Assembly: GCA_024401745.1 (NCBI GenBank)
Contig: JAKSKK010000001.1
Coordinates: forward strand, 86,225 to 150,224
Length of the DNA stretch: 64,000 nucleotides
Direction: 5' to 3'
From: Bacteroidales bacterium
Lineage (GTDB): Bacteria > Bacteroidota > Bacteroidia > Bacteroidales > UBA932
The stretch's first letter is position 1; each line of letters begins with the position of its first letter. Shown here in pieces: positions 5,869-15,644 of the stretch. Below the pieces are notes generated by a model. That model worked only from the letters and a program-made list of their open reading frames with translations. It was not told the DNA's origin and ran no database searches. A program made the position numbers and the translations under genes.

Positions 5869-7053
5869 ATGAGAGATATGTCAGAGTACGAGAGCATCCG
5901 TCCCTATTCGGACAGCGAAGCCATTGAGGCCTTCGCCAGGATAGCACGTCATCCGGCACTGCCGGCCATAAGCAAGTATCTTTTCCCCAAGCAGCCGCTC
6001 AATCATCTGGCATCGATGCTCGATAAGGTTCACAGCATCGATGAGTTCCAGGATGTGGTCATGAGCGGCGTGGTTGGTTCCGTTCTCGTGAAGACCTCCG
6101 AAGGCTTCACCTACAGCGGAATGGAGAACATCCTCAACCTCAAGGGGAAGAAGTTCCTTGCCGTTTCCAATCATAGGGACATTGTTCTCGATCCCGCACT
6201 CATTCTTTACTCGATGCACGATTCAGGTCTGCCTTACGCAGAACTGTGCGTCGGTTCCAACCTTCTTCAGGGCAAGCTCATCGAAGATCTCATGCGTTCC
6301 AACAGAATGATCAAGGTCATTCGCGGCATCAGCGCCAGGGAACTCTACCTCAGCAGCCAGAGGCTCAGCAAGTACATCAGGGAATCCATAACCTCGGGAG
6401 CGTCCAGTGTTTGGATCGCGCAGAGGGAAGGCCGTGCCAAGGACGGATTTGACATAACTGAGCAGGGACTTCTCAAGATGTTCGACCTCAGCGGCGAGAA
6501 GGGCTTCGAGCAGAACTTCAAGGAACTGTGCATAGTGCCCATGAGCATCAGCTACGAATATGAGAGCTGCGACGCCCGCAAGGCCCGCGAACTTCTCATC
6601 AGGGAGGAGACCGGCACCTATACAAAGAAGCCCAATGAGGACACTCACAGCATCATGACGGGCATACGCCAGACTAAGGGACATATTCATCTGGAAATCA
6701 GCAAGCCGCTTACTGACGAAGAGATAGAGCGAGCTGCCGACTGCAGGGGCAACGACAGGTATCAGGGCATACGCCACGCCCTTACCGACCGCATAGTCGA
6801 TGGTTACAAGCTTTTCAAGACCAACTACATGGGTTATGACCTCATGAACGGCACCTCAGAGTATCTGGGCGTAAAGTATCTGCCCGAGGACCTTGAATTC
6901 TTCAAGGCATACACCGAGCATAAGATAGGGAAGCTGGAGCGTAATCTTGACAGAGACAGGCTGCGCGACATCTTCTGGCACATCTATGGCAATCCTCTTG
7001 CCGCCAAGAAGGAGCTTGCTACCAGGCAATGCTCAACCCAGCATGAAGGTTAG
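5869..7053 (+). CDS. PlsC-type acyltransferase domain protein
   Basis: Member of the glycerolphosphate acyltransferase superfamily (about 394 residues). The HX4D catalytic motif is NHRDIVLD near residue 103, followed by a WIAQREGRAKDG block corresponding to the family's phosphate-binding EGTRS-like motif. The segments before and after these are typical of a Bacteroidota family annotated as 1-acyl-glycerol-3-phosphate acyltransferase-like. The exact acyl acceptor cannot be inferred. The ATG at 5869 is 6 bases after the TATATTTG box, so the message would be leaderless; a second in-frame ATG at 5878 would leave a 9-base leader and cannot be excluded. The 3' end overlaps the convergent DUF5723 gene by 35 bases. 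Confidence 0.75.
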   Translation: MRDMSEYESIRPYSDSEAIEAFARIARHPALPAISKYLFPKQPLNHLASMLDKVHSIDEFQDVVMSGVVGSVLVKTSEGFTYSGMENILNLKGKKFLAVSNHRDIVLDPALILYSMHDSGLPYAELCVGSNLLQGKLIEDLMRSNRMIKVIRGISARELYLSSQRLSKYIRESITSGASSVWIAQREGRAKDGFDITEQGLLKMFDLSGEKGFEQNFKELCIVPMSISYEYESCDARKARELLIREETGTYTKKPNEDTHSIMTGIRQTKGHIHLEISKPLTDEEIERAADCRGNDRYQGIRHALTDRIVDGYKLFKTNYMGYDLMNGTSEYLGVKYLPEDLEFFKAYTEHKIGKLERNLDRDRLRDIFWHIYGNPLAAKKELATRQCSTQHEG

Positions 7054-8299
7054 TGTTCAGCCTTCTTGAGGGAATCAGGTCGGAATTGAACGAGAACAGA
7101 CCGAACAGAGAGTCTGAACCAAGGCTGAAGGCTATGCCCGGAACCCTGAAGTTCAGCGCGAAGCCTATGCCTGCGCCGAGGGTGTTCATTGCTGCAGAGG
7201 CGGCGACGCTGAATGCCTGAGCGGGAGTGAATGATCCGCCGACTCTGATTTCATACCAACCGCGGGCCGTGTTGTCGATTCTGATAGTTGCCAGCGTGCC
7301 GGCTGAAAGAACATCGCTGATAGGGTAGCGTGCACCTGCTTCGATGGTGACCGGATTCATGACGAAAGTCGTGCTGGATGCTGGGTCGTCCTCAATGAAC
7401 TTGTATACGTCCTCGAGGGAATTCAGGCGCCTGTCCTCATCCTGGGTGCCGAATATCTTGCTGTGCCACATCAGGCCGCCAAGGTCGAGCGCGGATACGC
7501 CAATCTCGATTCCACGGTCAGTTGTGAGCTTGAATCCGAGGTCGGCAGAAACGCCAAGTCCACCAATTGTATAGCGGCCGAATTCAGGCTGCAGGCCTAT
7601 CATTCCGTTGCTGGTGGGGAAGGTGATGAAGGTGTTGCTTGAGCGGAACATGCCTTCGCTGCGGGCTACCAGGTAAGAATCGTAGTCGCAGTAGAGATAA
7701 TCGACGTTCAAGTCGCTGTAATTCAATCCAATAAGGCCCTTGATCCTGCCACCAAACGAGAAACTGTCGGATACATGGCTGCTGAATCCGTAGGCGACTT
7801 CCAGCCAGTCCCTGGTGTTGAACTTCGTGTTTTCGAGCCCGTACGGGAATCCGTCATATTCCTCGATGGCCATTCTGGCAAGCTCGTAGTCGAAGTATCC
7901 GGAGGTATATGAGCGCAGATTGACTTCTAGAGTGCCGGCAGTGCGTCCGCGGTTCCATCCGAAAGCGAAGATGTTCTCGCTGATGCTGACGTTCATCTTG
8001 TTGAAGTTCTGCAGCTTGTTGCGTAGCTTCTCGATCGAGTAGCCGTCAGACAGTCCGAACTGATATCCGTCGTAATCCTTGTAGACCAGAGCGGACACCG
8101 GGAACGAAGCCTGGACGCCGACGTTCACGTCGCCGACGCCTACAGAAATGAAACCTCTGTAGGAATCTCCCATGTATGCCGGATTGATTCTGTAATCGTA
8201 AAGATAGTTGGAAAGGAAATAGCTGGTGCGGAAGTCCTGTGCGTTCAGAAAAACGCTGCAGACAATGCTCAGGGCAAGGCTGTAAATCAGTTTCCGCAT
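7019..8299 (-). CDS. DUF5723-like outer-membrane beta-barrel protein
   Basis: A 426-residue exported protein: signal peptide MRKLIYSLALSIVCSVFLNA then a long series of amphipathic strands with aromatic girdles, such as RINPAYMGDSYRGFISVGVG, and a final strand ending in Trp (LHAGLSIAW), as for outer-membrane barrels. The early NPAYMG segment is typical of DUF5723 and PorP/SprF-like Bacteroidota proteins. Function unknown; a structural or transport role in the outer membrane is inferred. The gene stands alone, overlaps the acyltransferase gene at its 3' end, and is divergent from the DUF3857 operon. No exact TAnnTTTG box is seen upstream. Confidence 0.65.
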   Translation of the reverse strand: MRKLIYSLALSIVCSVFLNAQDFRTSYFLSNYLYDYRINPAYMGDSYRGFISVGVGDVNVGVQASFPVSALVYKDYDGYQFGLSDGYSIEKLRNKLQNFNKMNVSISENIFAFGWNRGRTAGTLEVNLRSYTSGYFDYELARMAIEEYDGFPYGLENTKFNTRDWLEVAYGFSSHVSDSFSFGGRIKGLIGLNYSDLNVDYLYCDYDSYLVARSEGMFRSSNTFITFPTSNGMIGLQPEFGRYTIGGLGVSADLGFKLTTDRGIEIGVSALDLGGLMWHSKIFGTQDEDRRLNSLEDVYKFIEDDPASSTTFVMNPVTIEAGARYPISDVLSAGTLATIRIDNTARGWYEIRVGGSFTPAQAFSVAASAAMNTLGAGIGFALNFRVPGIAFSLGSDSLFGLFSFNSDLIPSRRLNTNLHAGLSIAW

Positions 8300-8459
8300 T
8301 TGTTATACAATTTATATTATGTTAAGTTAGCTATATTCCAACACGAGGGGACAGCTCCCCTGACTCATTACGGCACGAAAATAGCCTCAATAATCCAATT
8401 AAGCAAAATTATTGCTGCTGTGAGCATAAAATATTATATTTACAAAAAAGTAGTATACT
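8300..8459. other. divergent intergenic region with a compact GC hairpin
   Basis: The region separates the DUF5723 gene from the DUF3857 operon. It holds a 5-bp GC hairpin, GGGGA-CAGC-TCCCC, around 8346-8360, not followed by a T-run on either strand. A TATATTTA word about 20 bases before the ATG at 8460 may be a weak -7 box for the operon. No small gene is evident. Confidence 0.35.
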
Positions 8460-10424
8460 ATGAAGCTCAAGTTCTTTTTTGTTTCGGTATTTCTGATGCT
8501 GTGCCTTGATTCCATGGCTCAGAGGATTCCCGTATCAGAAAAAGTCGATGACATTTCCGTCGAGGAATGTGCATTCGAGACTTATCCGGCCGATACTTCT
8601 GCTGCAGCTCTCGTACTCTGGGAGAACTGCAAGGCCGACATTGACTATAGTCATACTTACGGTTTCTGTTATCATAAAGTCTATAGCAGAAGACTGAAGA
8701 TACTCAAGGAAAGCGGCAAGTCCATTGCCAGCGGTGCCATCTACATATCAAAAGACAAGGATGAATCTGAGAATGTGCTCAGGCTGACCGTCACTACATA
8801 CAACCTTGAAGATGGCAAGATCGTCAGGACAAAAGCCCCTAAATCCAGCATCGTCAAGAGCGACTACAATGAGAATACACAGAAGATAGCCTTTGCCGCA
8901 GAAGGAGTCAAGGTGGGCAGCGTCGTCGAGATCAGCTATGAGCTTTTCAATACCAGATTCCTCGACATCCCTGATTTCTACTTCCAGTCAGAGATTCCTG
9001 TGAACCTTAGCACATATTCCATCTCCATCCCCGTCTGGATGGGTTTCAACCGTGCGATGCGCGGATTTGACCATATCGACAACGATACCTTCAAGGTTAA
9101 CGGTGAGAGGATAGAAGGCATTGACGACAATACACATCGCATGGATGTGTACCGCGCAGTTGATCTGCCGGCTTTTACGGATGAAGCCATGCTGTACTGC
9201 CCCGACCAGTATCTTGATGCCATTTCATACGAGGTGACTGCTGTGAGCCTGCCCGGCAATTTCAGGGATTTCAGCCAGAAATGGGAGACGGTTGCCACCG
9301 CAGTCTGCGAATCCCCTATCTGCATCGTCATGAACGCCAGGAGCAGGTTCAAGGATGAAGTCGAGAGCATATGTGCCGGCAAGACTGACGATCTGGAGAA
9401 ATTGTCTGCCATTCTCGACATGGTCAGGTCGAATGTGATATGGAACGAAAAGATCACTCTTGTGCCTGATAATCAGGCCAATGTGATAAAGGCGCATTCC
9501 GGTGGTTCGGCTGATGTCAATGCCATTGCCGGCTCTGCCTTTGCTGCTGCCGGTTTCAAGGTCTCCCCTGTCCTCGTACGCCTCAGGTCGCGTGGCACCC
9601 TCATGACCAACCGCCCCATGCTGTCGGCATTCAACACTTTCATCCTGCATGTCGTAACCTCTGACGGAAAGGACCTCTTCGTCGACGCGGCCGATCCTTC
9701 AGGCTATTTCAATGTCCTCCCTGAGAACTATCTTGTTCACAGTGCGTTTGACGTGAAGGGTGAAGCTTCGTTCGAATGGGTGAACCTTGACAATCTTTCA
9801 ACCAACACGACGTACTACATGGTCAATGCCGAAGTCTCTGATGAAGGAACCGTCAGCGGACATCTCGGCGGAAAGTACATCAATGTGTCATCATACGACT
9901 TCAAGGATACTTTCCGTGACTATGACAATGAAGACGATCTTTATGAACAGATGGAGAAATTCATCCCGGTCGATATAAGCAATATGACCGTAACCGGTTT
10001 CGACGATTTCGGAGACAGCTCCACTCTCGATCTCGATTTCGAGGCTGAATGCGAGACCGCAGGCGACATGTTAATCGTCAATCCGTTCTTGTTCAAGATA
10101 TTGTCAGATGCCGCATTCACAAAGGAGGTAAGGACGTTCCCTGTAGACTTCTCGTATCCCGAGATAACCAGGTATGTATATACCCTCAAGATTCCTGAGG
10201 GTTATGCCGTTGCCCAGCTGCCGAAGAACTGTGTGTATAAGTCTTCACTCCCCTCCACCATGAGCTTCAGGGTGCTTACTGACGGCAGCACAGTTAGGGT
10301 CCAGTTCCAGTTTGACAACAAGGCAATGATCGCTCTGCCTGACGACTATTCTGAAGTCAGAAAATACTGGACAGACGTATGTGCCGTCTTCAATGAGCGT
10401 ATAATCTTCAAGAAAGCCGAGTAG
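8460..10424 (+). CDS. DUF3857 protein with degenerate transglutaminase-like domain (first of three)
   Basis: Secreted or periplasmic protein of 654 residues with signal peptide ending near MAQ (residues 1-21). An N-terminal DUF3857 beta-sandwich (about 40-260; includes VTTYNLEDGKIVRTK and GSVVEISYE) is followed by a transglutaminase-fold segment. At the position of the catalytic Cys it has GGSADVN, so Cys is replaced by Ser, and at the catalytic His position AFNTFILH, His replaced by Thr; the Asp-bearing strand FVDAADP is kept. It is therefore probably not a protease or transglutaminase. It is a paralogue of the third gene of this operon. Only 6 bases separate it from the next gene. Confidence 0.75.
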   Translation: MKLKFFFVSVFLMLCLDSMAQRIPVSEKVDDISVEECAFETYPADTSAAALVLWENCKADIDYSHTYGFCYHKVYSRRLKILKESGKSIASGAIYISKDKDESENVLRLTVTTYNLEDGKIVRTKAPKSSIVKSDYNENTQKIAFAAEGVKVGSVVEISYELFNTRFLDIPDFYFQSEIPVNLSTYSISIPVWMGFNRAMRGFDHIDNDTFKVNGERIEGIDDNTHRMDVYRAVDLPAFTDEAMLYCPDQYLDAISYEVTAVSLPGNFRDFSQKWETVATAVCESPICIVMNARSRFKDEVESICAGKTDDLEKLSAILDMVRSNVIWNEKITLVPDNQANVIKAHSGGSADVNAIAGSAFAAAGFKVSPVLVRLRSRGTLMTNRPMLSAFNTFILHVVTSDGKDLFVDAADPSGYFNVLPENYLVHSAFDVKGEASFEWVNLDNLSTNTTYYMVNAEVSDEGTVSGHLGGKYINVSSYDFKDTFRDYDNEDDLYEQMEKFIPVDISNMTVTGFDDFGDSSTLDLDFEAECETAGDMLIVNPFLFKILSDAAFTKEVRTFPVDFSYPEITRYVYTLKIPEGYAVAQLPKNCVYKSSLPSTMSFRVLTDGSTVRVQFQFDNKAMIALPDDYSEVRKYWTDVCAVFNERIIFKKAE

Positions 10425-10430
10425 CAGCCT

Positions 10431-12290
10431 ATGATGAGACATTTCCTACCAACTGTTCTGTCGCTGCTGCTCCTGCCCTGTGCAATATGCTGGGCTGATG
10501 TCGACGCCGAGGTGCTCTATAACAGATGTGAAGTCATCGTGAACTCCCCTACCGACATGAAATGCCATGTGAGCAGGAAGATCCAGGTCAACAATGCTTC
10601 CGGAAAGTATATCGGGCTTTTCGAGGAATACACTGATTCCTTCTCCAGCATTTCAAGCTTCTCAGGGGCTGTCGAGTCCAACGGGAAGGTGGTGAAGAAG
10701 ATCAAGAAGTCCGATATCTATACCGAGAACTGTTCAGAAGGGCTGGCAGATGACACCTATGTGAACATCTACACGCCTGAAGCCACGCTTTTCCCGTATA
10801 CAGTCGAGTATGAATACACCATTGAGTACAGGAAAGGCATCATAAGCTTCCCGGTCTACGCCCCAGTGGTTGCATTCGACACGCCGGTAAGGGAGGGCCT
10901 GTATCATATCAGTGTCCCGCGTGACATGGAGATCCAGTACAAGGCATGGACTGAGCCTGAAGTGAAGGAAACCGATAAGACGAAGGAATACTTCTGGACT
11001 CTGACAGACTTCCAGCCTATCAAGAAAGAGCACAACATGCCGTTGTTATCGACGCTTCTTCCTGTGGTGAAAGCGAGGCCTTCCAATTTCAGATATCTTG
11101 GCACCCAGGGCTCACAGAGCGACTGGAATTCGGTGGGCAAGTGGCTTGAAGAGATAATGCCCCAAGAAGAGCCCATGCCTGAAGACCTTAAGGCAAAGGT
11201 GCATGATCTGACCGACGGCTGTTCTTCCGACCTCGAGAAGGTCAAAGCACTTTATAAGTATCTCAAGGAGAATACCCGATATGTGAGCATACAGTTCGGT
11301 CTTGGCGGCTTCTCCCCCACTTCTCCTTCTGTAGTCCACAAGAAGGGATATGGCGACTGCAAGGCCCTTTCATATTTCATGAAGAGTCTGCTTGCGGAAG
11401 CCGGGATCGGTTCTGAATACTTTACCTTGAATACCGACTGGAGCCTGACCGAATCCAGCCCGGGCGTCGGTACGATGAACCATGCCATGCTGATGGTTCC
11501 CCTTCAGGAGGATACGCTCTGGGTCGAATGCACCAATCCCCACCTTCCGCTGGGTTACAGGCATGAGGACGTTGCCGGCAGGAAGGTGCTCATTGTCAAT
11601 TCCGACGGTGGCTCCCTCGTTGGCGTTCCTGCCTATCCTGATACACTGACCCTGCGCATGACTGAGTGCAAGGTCGATTTTCAGCAGGACGGCAGCGCCA
11701 AGGTACAGGTGCATGAAACATATCGTCTCTCGGAGGCTGAGCCTTTCATCTCGTTCCGCGAACTGAAGAATGAAGATGCAGTGAGCATACTGTCGAAACA
11801 CTATGCGGTTCAGACCGATGACAAGAAGATAATCTCAATCTCAGACAACTTCCAGGATTATACAGGAACTCCCGGCTACATACCGGAAGTCAGCATAGAC
11901 TGGTCATTCCTTTCAAGGAAATACGGCAGCCTGAATGCCGACAGGATACTCCTGCCTGTAGTCATCGAGAACAGCCATTTCTCATCCCAGAAGTCATCAA
12001 GGGTACATGACGTTGTTTTCAGGACACCATATCAGGAGAAGAACAGGCTGGTCCTGACTGTGCCGGATGGCTATTCGGTCGAATTCCTTCCTTCACCCGT
12101 ATCGGTTGACACGGAATTTGCATCCTATGCTTTGGAGTACGCTGTCAGCGGAAACACTATAACCATAACGGAGAGTCTGAGAGCCAACAGATGCATTCTT
12201 CCGGCGTCGGAGTATGATTCATACCGTTCGTTCGTGAAGTCATGCAACAAGGCCGTCCAGGCAAAGATAGTATTGAAGAAGAATGAATAG
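10431..12290 (+). CDS. DUF3857 and transglutaminase domain protein with intact catalytic residues
   Basis: Exported protein of 619 residues (signal peptide ending near CWA, residue 22). The DUF3857 domain covers roughly 30-260. The transglutaminase-like domain follows with KGYGDCKALS (Cys310) and MNHAMLMV (His351), then LWVECTNP for the third catalytic position. The family adopts a papain-like fold and may cleave or cross-link peptides; no substrate is known. A C-terminal region of beta-sandwich type (from about 400) completes the usual architecture. It overlaps the following paralogue by 8 bases. The combination with two inactive relatives suggests a complex or substrate-capture set. Confidence 0.8.
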   Translation: MMRHFLPTVLSLLLLPCAICWADVDAEVLYNRCEVIVNSPTDMKCHVSRKIQVNNASGKYIGLFEEYTDSFSSISSFSGAVESNGKVVKKIKKSDIYTENCSEGLADDTYVNIYTPEATLFPYTVEYEYTIEYRKGIISFPVYAPVVAFDTPVREGLYHISVPRDMEIQYKAWTEPEVKETDKTKEYFWTLTDFQPIKKEHNMPLLSTLLPVVKARPSNFRYLGTQGSQSDWNSVGKWLEEIMPQEEPMPEDLKAKVHDLTDGCSSDLEKVKALYKYLKENTRYVSIQFGLGGFSPTSPSVVHKKGYGDCKALSYFMKSLLAEAGIGSEYFTLNTDWSLTESSPGVGTMNHAMLMVPLQEDTLWVECTNPHLPLGYRHEDVAGRKVLIVNSDGGSLVGVPAYPDTLTLRMTECKVDFQQDGSAKVQVHETYRLSEAEPFISFRELKNEDAVSILSKHYAVQTDDKKIISISDNFQDYTGTPGYIPEVSIDWSFLSRKYGSLNADRILLPVVIENSHFSSQKSSRVHDVVFRTPYQEKNRLVLTVPDGYSVEFLPSPVSVDTEFASYALEYAVSGNTITITESLRANRCILPASEYDSYRSFVKSCNKAVQAKIVLKKNE

Positions 12291-14187
12291 ATATTTACCT
12301 GCACTGCTGTTGCTTGTCTGCCAGCTTGCAGGAGCGCAGAAGATACCTGTGACTCCAGCTCTGGGGATGGTGTCGGAATACGAGTGCTCTTTCAGGAAAT
12401 ATGATACCGAACCATACGTGTCCGCAATGATCCTATGGGAATCCTGTGACCGTGTGCTGGACTACGACATGGTATATTCCGAAGGCCGATGCATCACTTA
12501 TTACAAGCAGCGGATCAAGATCCTAAGGGAGAGCGGGCGGCATTTCGCTTCGGACAAGATAGTAGTCGATTCGGATGCCGGCGAGTCAGTGAAGAACCTG
12601 GAGGTCACGACGTATAATTTAGAAGACGGAAAGGTCGTCTCTCATCCGGCTTCCAAGTCAGACATAACCCGCACATGGCTTGACGACAAGCGTCAGCAGC
12701 TTTCATACAGGGCTTCGGATGTCAAGGCCGGATCCGTGATCGAAATCAGCTATGTGATGACCACTCCCCTTTTCGATGTTGTTCCTACATTCAACTTCCG
12801 TCGGTCAATACCTGTGAATTTCTGCTCATATACCATCGCATACCCCGAAGGCTTGCAGAAAAGGATGCGATGTCTTGACTATGAACAGGATGCAATCCTC
12901 TATACCTCCGGGCAGGATACTAAGACAGGCTTGATGTACGATGCCTTTCAGGCTGCAGACCTGCCTTCTTTCAAGGATGAGCCCATGGTGTACTGCCCCG
13001 GCGACTACATGGGATCAGTCGCATACGAGATAGGCCGTCTTGACTGGTCCGACGTGGCCAAGGAGTTCAGCGGCTCGGCCGTGATGCAGCAGCTGAAGGG
13101 TCGCAATCCCTTCCGAAAGGAGGTCAAGGAAATCGTCGCTGCAGGTAAGGACCGCTTCACCACGATGTGCGAGGTCGTTGACCTTGTGAAGAAGTCTGTG
13201 AAATGGAACGGCCAGACCGCCTTCTTCCCGAAAGACTTTTCCGGAATAGGCAGTGAATATTTCGGCACGAGCGCCGACTTGAATTCAGTGGTCGGTGCCG
13301 CCCTGACCGATGCCGGCTTCTTCGTTACTCCGGTTCTGCTGTGCCTGAGGTCAGACGGAGTGATATTCGACCAGTTCCCTACCTGCGGAGCGTTTAGCAC
13401 ATTCATCCTGCACATATCCGACCAGGAGGACATCGATTTCTATCTGGATGCAGCCAACCCCCTGGGCTATTACAATGTCCTGCCGGACAACTATCTGGTG
13501 TCAAATGCAATGGAGATATTCAAGGATGGCAGTTACCGCTTTGTCGACCTCAGCAGGCTTGCGGGTAGCGTGACATCATACACGCTGGTTGCCAACATGC
13601 TTCCTGACGGCAACATGGCAGGCACCATCTCAGGGCAGTTCTTCAACAACTCGTCATTCAGATTCAAGGAGAATTCGTATGGTATCACACCGGAGAACAT
13701 GAATGAGAAGATGCTTGAACTCCTTGATGTGGACAGTGTGACATCCGCCTCCATCGACGGCCTATACGTACCTTCGGCATGCACCAACATGAAGGTCAAG
13801 TTCATCAAGGAGAATGAAGTGACTGATTCACTCATGACCGTCAGCCCTTTCATGGTCCCTTTGCTGACCTCTGACGCCTTCCGGAGTGAAAGCAGGAGGC
13901 TTCCTGTGGAATTCCCTTATCCGGAATCAATCCAGTATGTGGTCAGGATAGGAATCCCGCATGGCTACGAAATTGCGTCTCTGCCTGAGCCCGTCGCATT
14001 GTCATGCTCTCTCCCCTCAGAGTGCATGATGTCCGCAATGGCCGACGAGACAGCTGTAAGCCTGTATTTCAAGTTTGACAACAAGGCATATTTTGCATCC
14101 CGGCAGATGTATGGGGAACTGAGGGATTATTGGCTGGCAGTGTGCGATGCGCTCCAGGCAAAGATAGTGTTCAGAAAGATAGACTGA
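12283..14187 (+). CDS. DUF3857 protein with degenerate transglutaminase-like domain (third of three)
   Basis: Exported protein of 634 residues (signal peptide ending near GAQ, residue 19), closely similar in architecture and many segments to the first gene of the operon, for example VTTYNLEDGKVVSHP, VKAGSVIEISY, YCPGDYMGSVAYE and ANPLGYYNVLPDNYLV. The catalytic Cys position reads GTSADLN (Ser) and the His position AFSTFILH (Thr), so it too lacks the catalytic pair. The start overlaps the preceding gene by 8 bases, indicating translational coupling. The next gene, rlmD, has its own promoter. Likely arose with the first gene by duplication. Confidence 0.75.
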   Translation: MNRYLPALLLLVCQLAGAQKIPVTPALGMVSEYECSFRKYDTEPYVSAMILWESCDRVLDYDMVYSEGRCITYYKQRIKILRESGRHFASDKIVVDSDAGESVKNLEVTTYNLEDGKVVSHPASKSDITRTWLDDKRQQLSYRASDVKAGSVIEISYVMTTPLFDVVPTFNFRRSIPVNFCSYTIAYPEGLQKRMRCLDYEQDAILYTSGQDTKTGLMYDAFQAADLPSFKDEPMVYCPGDYMGSVAYEIGRLDWSDVAKEFSGSAVMQQLKGRNPFRKEVKEIVAAGKDRFTTMCEVVDLVKKSVKWNGQTAFFPKDFSGIGSEYFGTSADLNSVVGAALTDAGFFVTPVLLCLRSDGVIFDQFPTCGAFSTFILHISDQEDIDFYLDAANPLGYYNVLPDNYLVSNAMEIFKDGSYRFVDLSRLAGSVTSYTLVANMLPDGNMAGTISGQFFNNSSFRFKENSYGITPENMNEKMLELLDVDSVTSASIDGLYVPSACTNMKVKFIKENEVTDSLMTVSPFMVPLLTSDAFRSESRRLPVEFPYPESIQYVVRIGIPHGYEIASLPEPVALSCSLPSECMMSAMADETAVSLYFKFDNKAYFASRQMYGELRDYWLAVCDALQAKIVFRKID

Positions 14188-14208
14188 GGCAAATTGGGCT
14201 GTTTTGGC

Positions 14209-14216
14209 TATATTTG
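14209..14216 (+). promoter_or_regulatory. -7 box of the rlmD gene
   Basis: TATATTTG, 18 bases before the ATG at 14235, implying a leader of about 13 bases. No good TTTG element lies at the expected distance. Confidence 0.5.
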
Positions 14217-14234
14217 CGCGTTATTTGAAGATAC

Positions 14235-15644
14235 ATGGGAAGAAACAGGAAATTGGACATCGTCCTTGAGAATGTGACGATAGAGAATGTGGCCGCGGAG
14301 GGAAAGGCTATTGCCCATACCGAAGACGGAATGGTAGTGTTTGTGGAGTTTGCAGTTCCCGGCGATGTCGTGGACATTCAGGTGACCCGCAAGAAGAAGG
14401 CCTTCATGGAAGGCCGCATCATCAGGATAGTAAAGCCGTCAGACCGTCGTCTGGACCCTTTCTGCGAGCATTTCGGACTGTGTGGAGGATGCCGCTGGCA
14501 GCCTCTCCCCTACGACATACAGCTTGCTGCCAAGCAGCGTCAGGTATTCGACCAGCTTACCAGGATAGGCCATCTCACCATACCTGAAATCACGCCCATC
14601 ATAGGCTCCGACAAGACGGAATACTACCGAAACAAGCTGGAATTCACCGCATCCAACAAGCGCTGGCTTACCAGCAAGGAGGTCGAGGAGCAGCAGTTCC
14701 CCGACGGCGAGCCCGGGCTTGGCTTCCATGTGGGCAAGTTCTTCGACAAGGTGCTGGACATAAAGCACTGCTGCCTGCAGCCGGAACCCAGCAATGCAAT
14801 CCGTCTGTTCATCAAGGACTATGCTCTCAAGAACGGCATCTCCTTCTATGACATACGTGCCAACAAGGGACTGTTCCGCAACATGTTCGTGCGCACCACG
14901 GATGCCGGACAGGTCATGCTCATAGTATGCTTCGGCGAGGAGTCTCCCGCAATTTTCCCCATGCTTGACGCGATTGCAGCAGAGTTCCCCCAGATCACAT
15001 CCCTCTACTATGTGATCAACCTCAAGTGCAACGACGCCATCTCCGACCAGGAATGCATACTCTACAAGGGCGACGAGGCCATATACGAGACGATGGAGGG
15101 CCTGCGCTTCAAGATCGGCCCCAAGTCATTCTATCAGACGAACACAGGCCAGGCCTACAAGCTTTACAAGGTCGCCCGTGACTTCGCCTCACTTACCGGC
15201 AGCGAGGTGGTCTATGACCTCTATACAGGCACAGGAACCATCGCGCAGTTCGTCAGCGCGAAGGCCAGCAAGGTGATTGGCATCGAGTATGTGCCCGAGG
15301 CCATTGCGGATGCTGTGATCAATGCCAAGGGCAACGGCATAACCAACTGCGAGTTCTTTGCCGGAGACATGAAGGACGTCCTTACGGCCGATTTCATTGC
15401 CGAGCATGGCGAGCCTGACGTGATGATAGTGGATCCTCCCCGCGCGGGCATGCACCCCGACGTGATCAAGGTCATACTTGGCGCTTCACCCAAGCGCATC
15501 GTTTATGTGAGCTGCAATCCAGCTTCGCAGGCAAGAGATCTGGAAGTCCTCTGCACCAAGTACAGGATCACAGCGGTTCAGCCAGTTGACATGTTCCCTC
15601 ATACCCAGCACGTCGAAAACGTTTGTAATCTCGAACTTATATGA
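14235..15644 (+). CDS. rlmD: 23S rRNA (uracil-5-)-methyltransferase, RlmD/TrmA class
   Basis: SAM-dependent m5U methyltransferase with an N-terminal TRAM domain (about 5-65), an iron-sulfur cysteine set (FCEHFGLCGGCRWQ, and a further Cys in HCCLQP near residue 178), and a Rossmann methyltransferase domain containing YDLYTGTGTIAQF for SAM binding, VDPPRAGMHP, and the catalytic Cys in VYVSCNPAS. Length 469 fits. Whether it modifies U1939-type rRNA sites or another uridine cannot be told from sequence, so the symbol is by family. The stop overlaps the start of the antiporter gene (ATGA). Confidence 0.85.
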   Translation: MGRNRKLDIVLENVTIENVAAEGKAIAHTEDGMVVFVEFAVPGDVVDIQVTRKKKAFMEGRIIRIVKPSDRRLDPFCEHFGLCGGCRWQPLPYDIQLAAKQRQVFDQLTRIGHLTIPEITPIIGSDKTEYYRNKLEFTASNKRWLTSKEVEEQQFPDGEPGLGFHVGKFFDKVLDIKHCCLQPEPSNAIRLFIKDYALKNGISFYDIRANKGLFRNMFVRTTDAGQVMLIVCFGEESPAIFPMLDAIAAEFPQITSLYYVINLKCNDAISDQECILYKGDEAIYETMEGLRFKIGPKSFYQTNTGQAYKLYKVARDFASLTGSEVVYDLYTGTGTIAQFVSAKASKVIGIEYVPEAIADAVINAKGNGITNCEFFAGDMKDVLTADFIAEHGEPDVMIVDPPRAGMHPDVIKVILGASPKRIVYVSCNPASQARDLEVLCTKYRITAVQPVDMFPHTQHVENVCNLELI

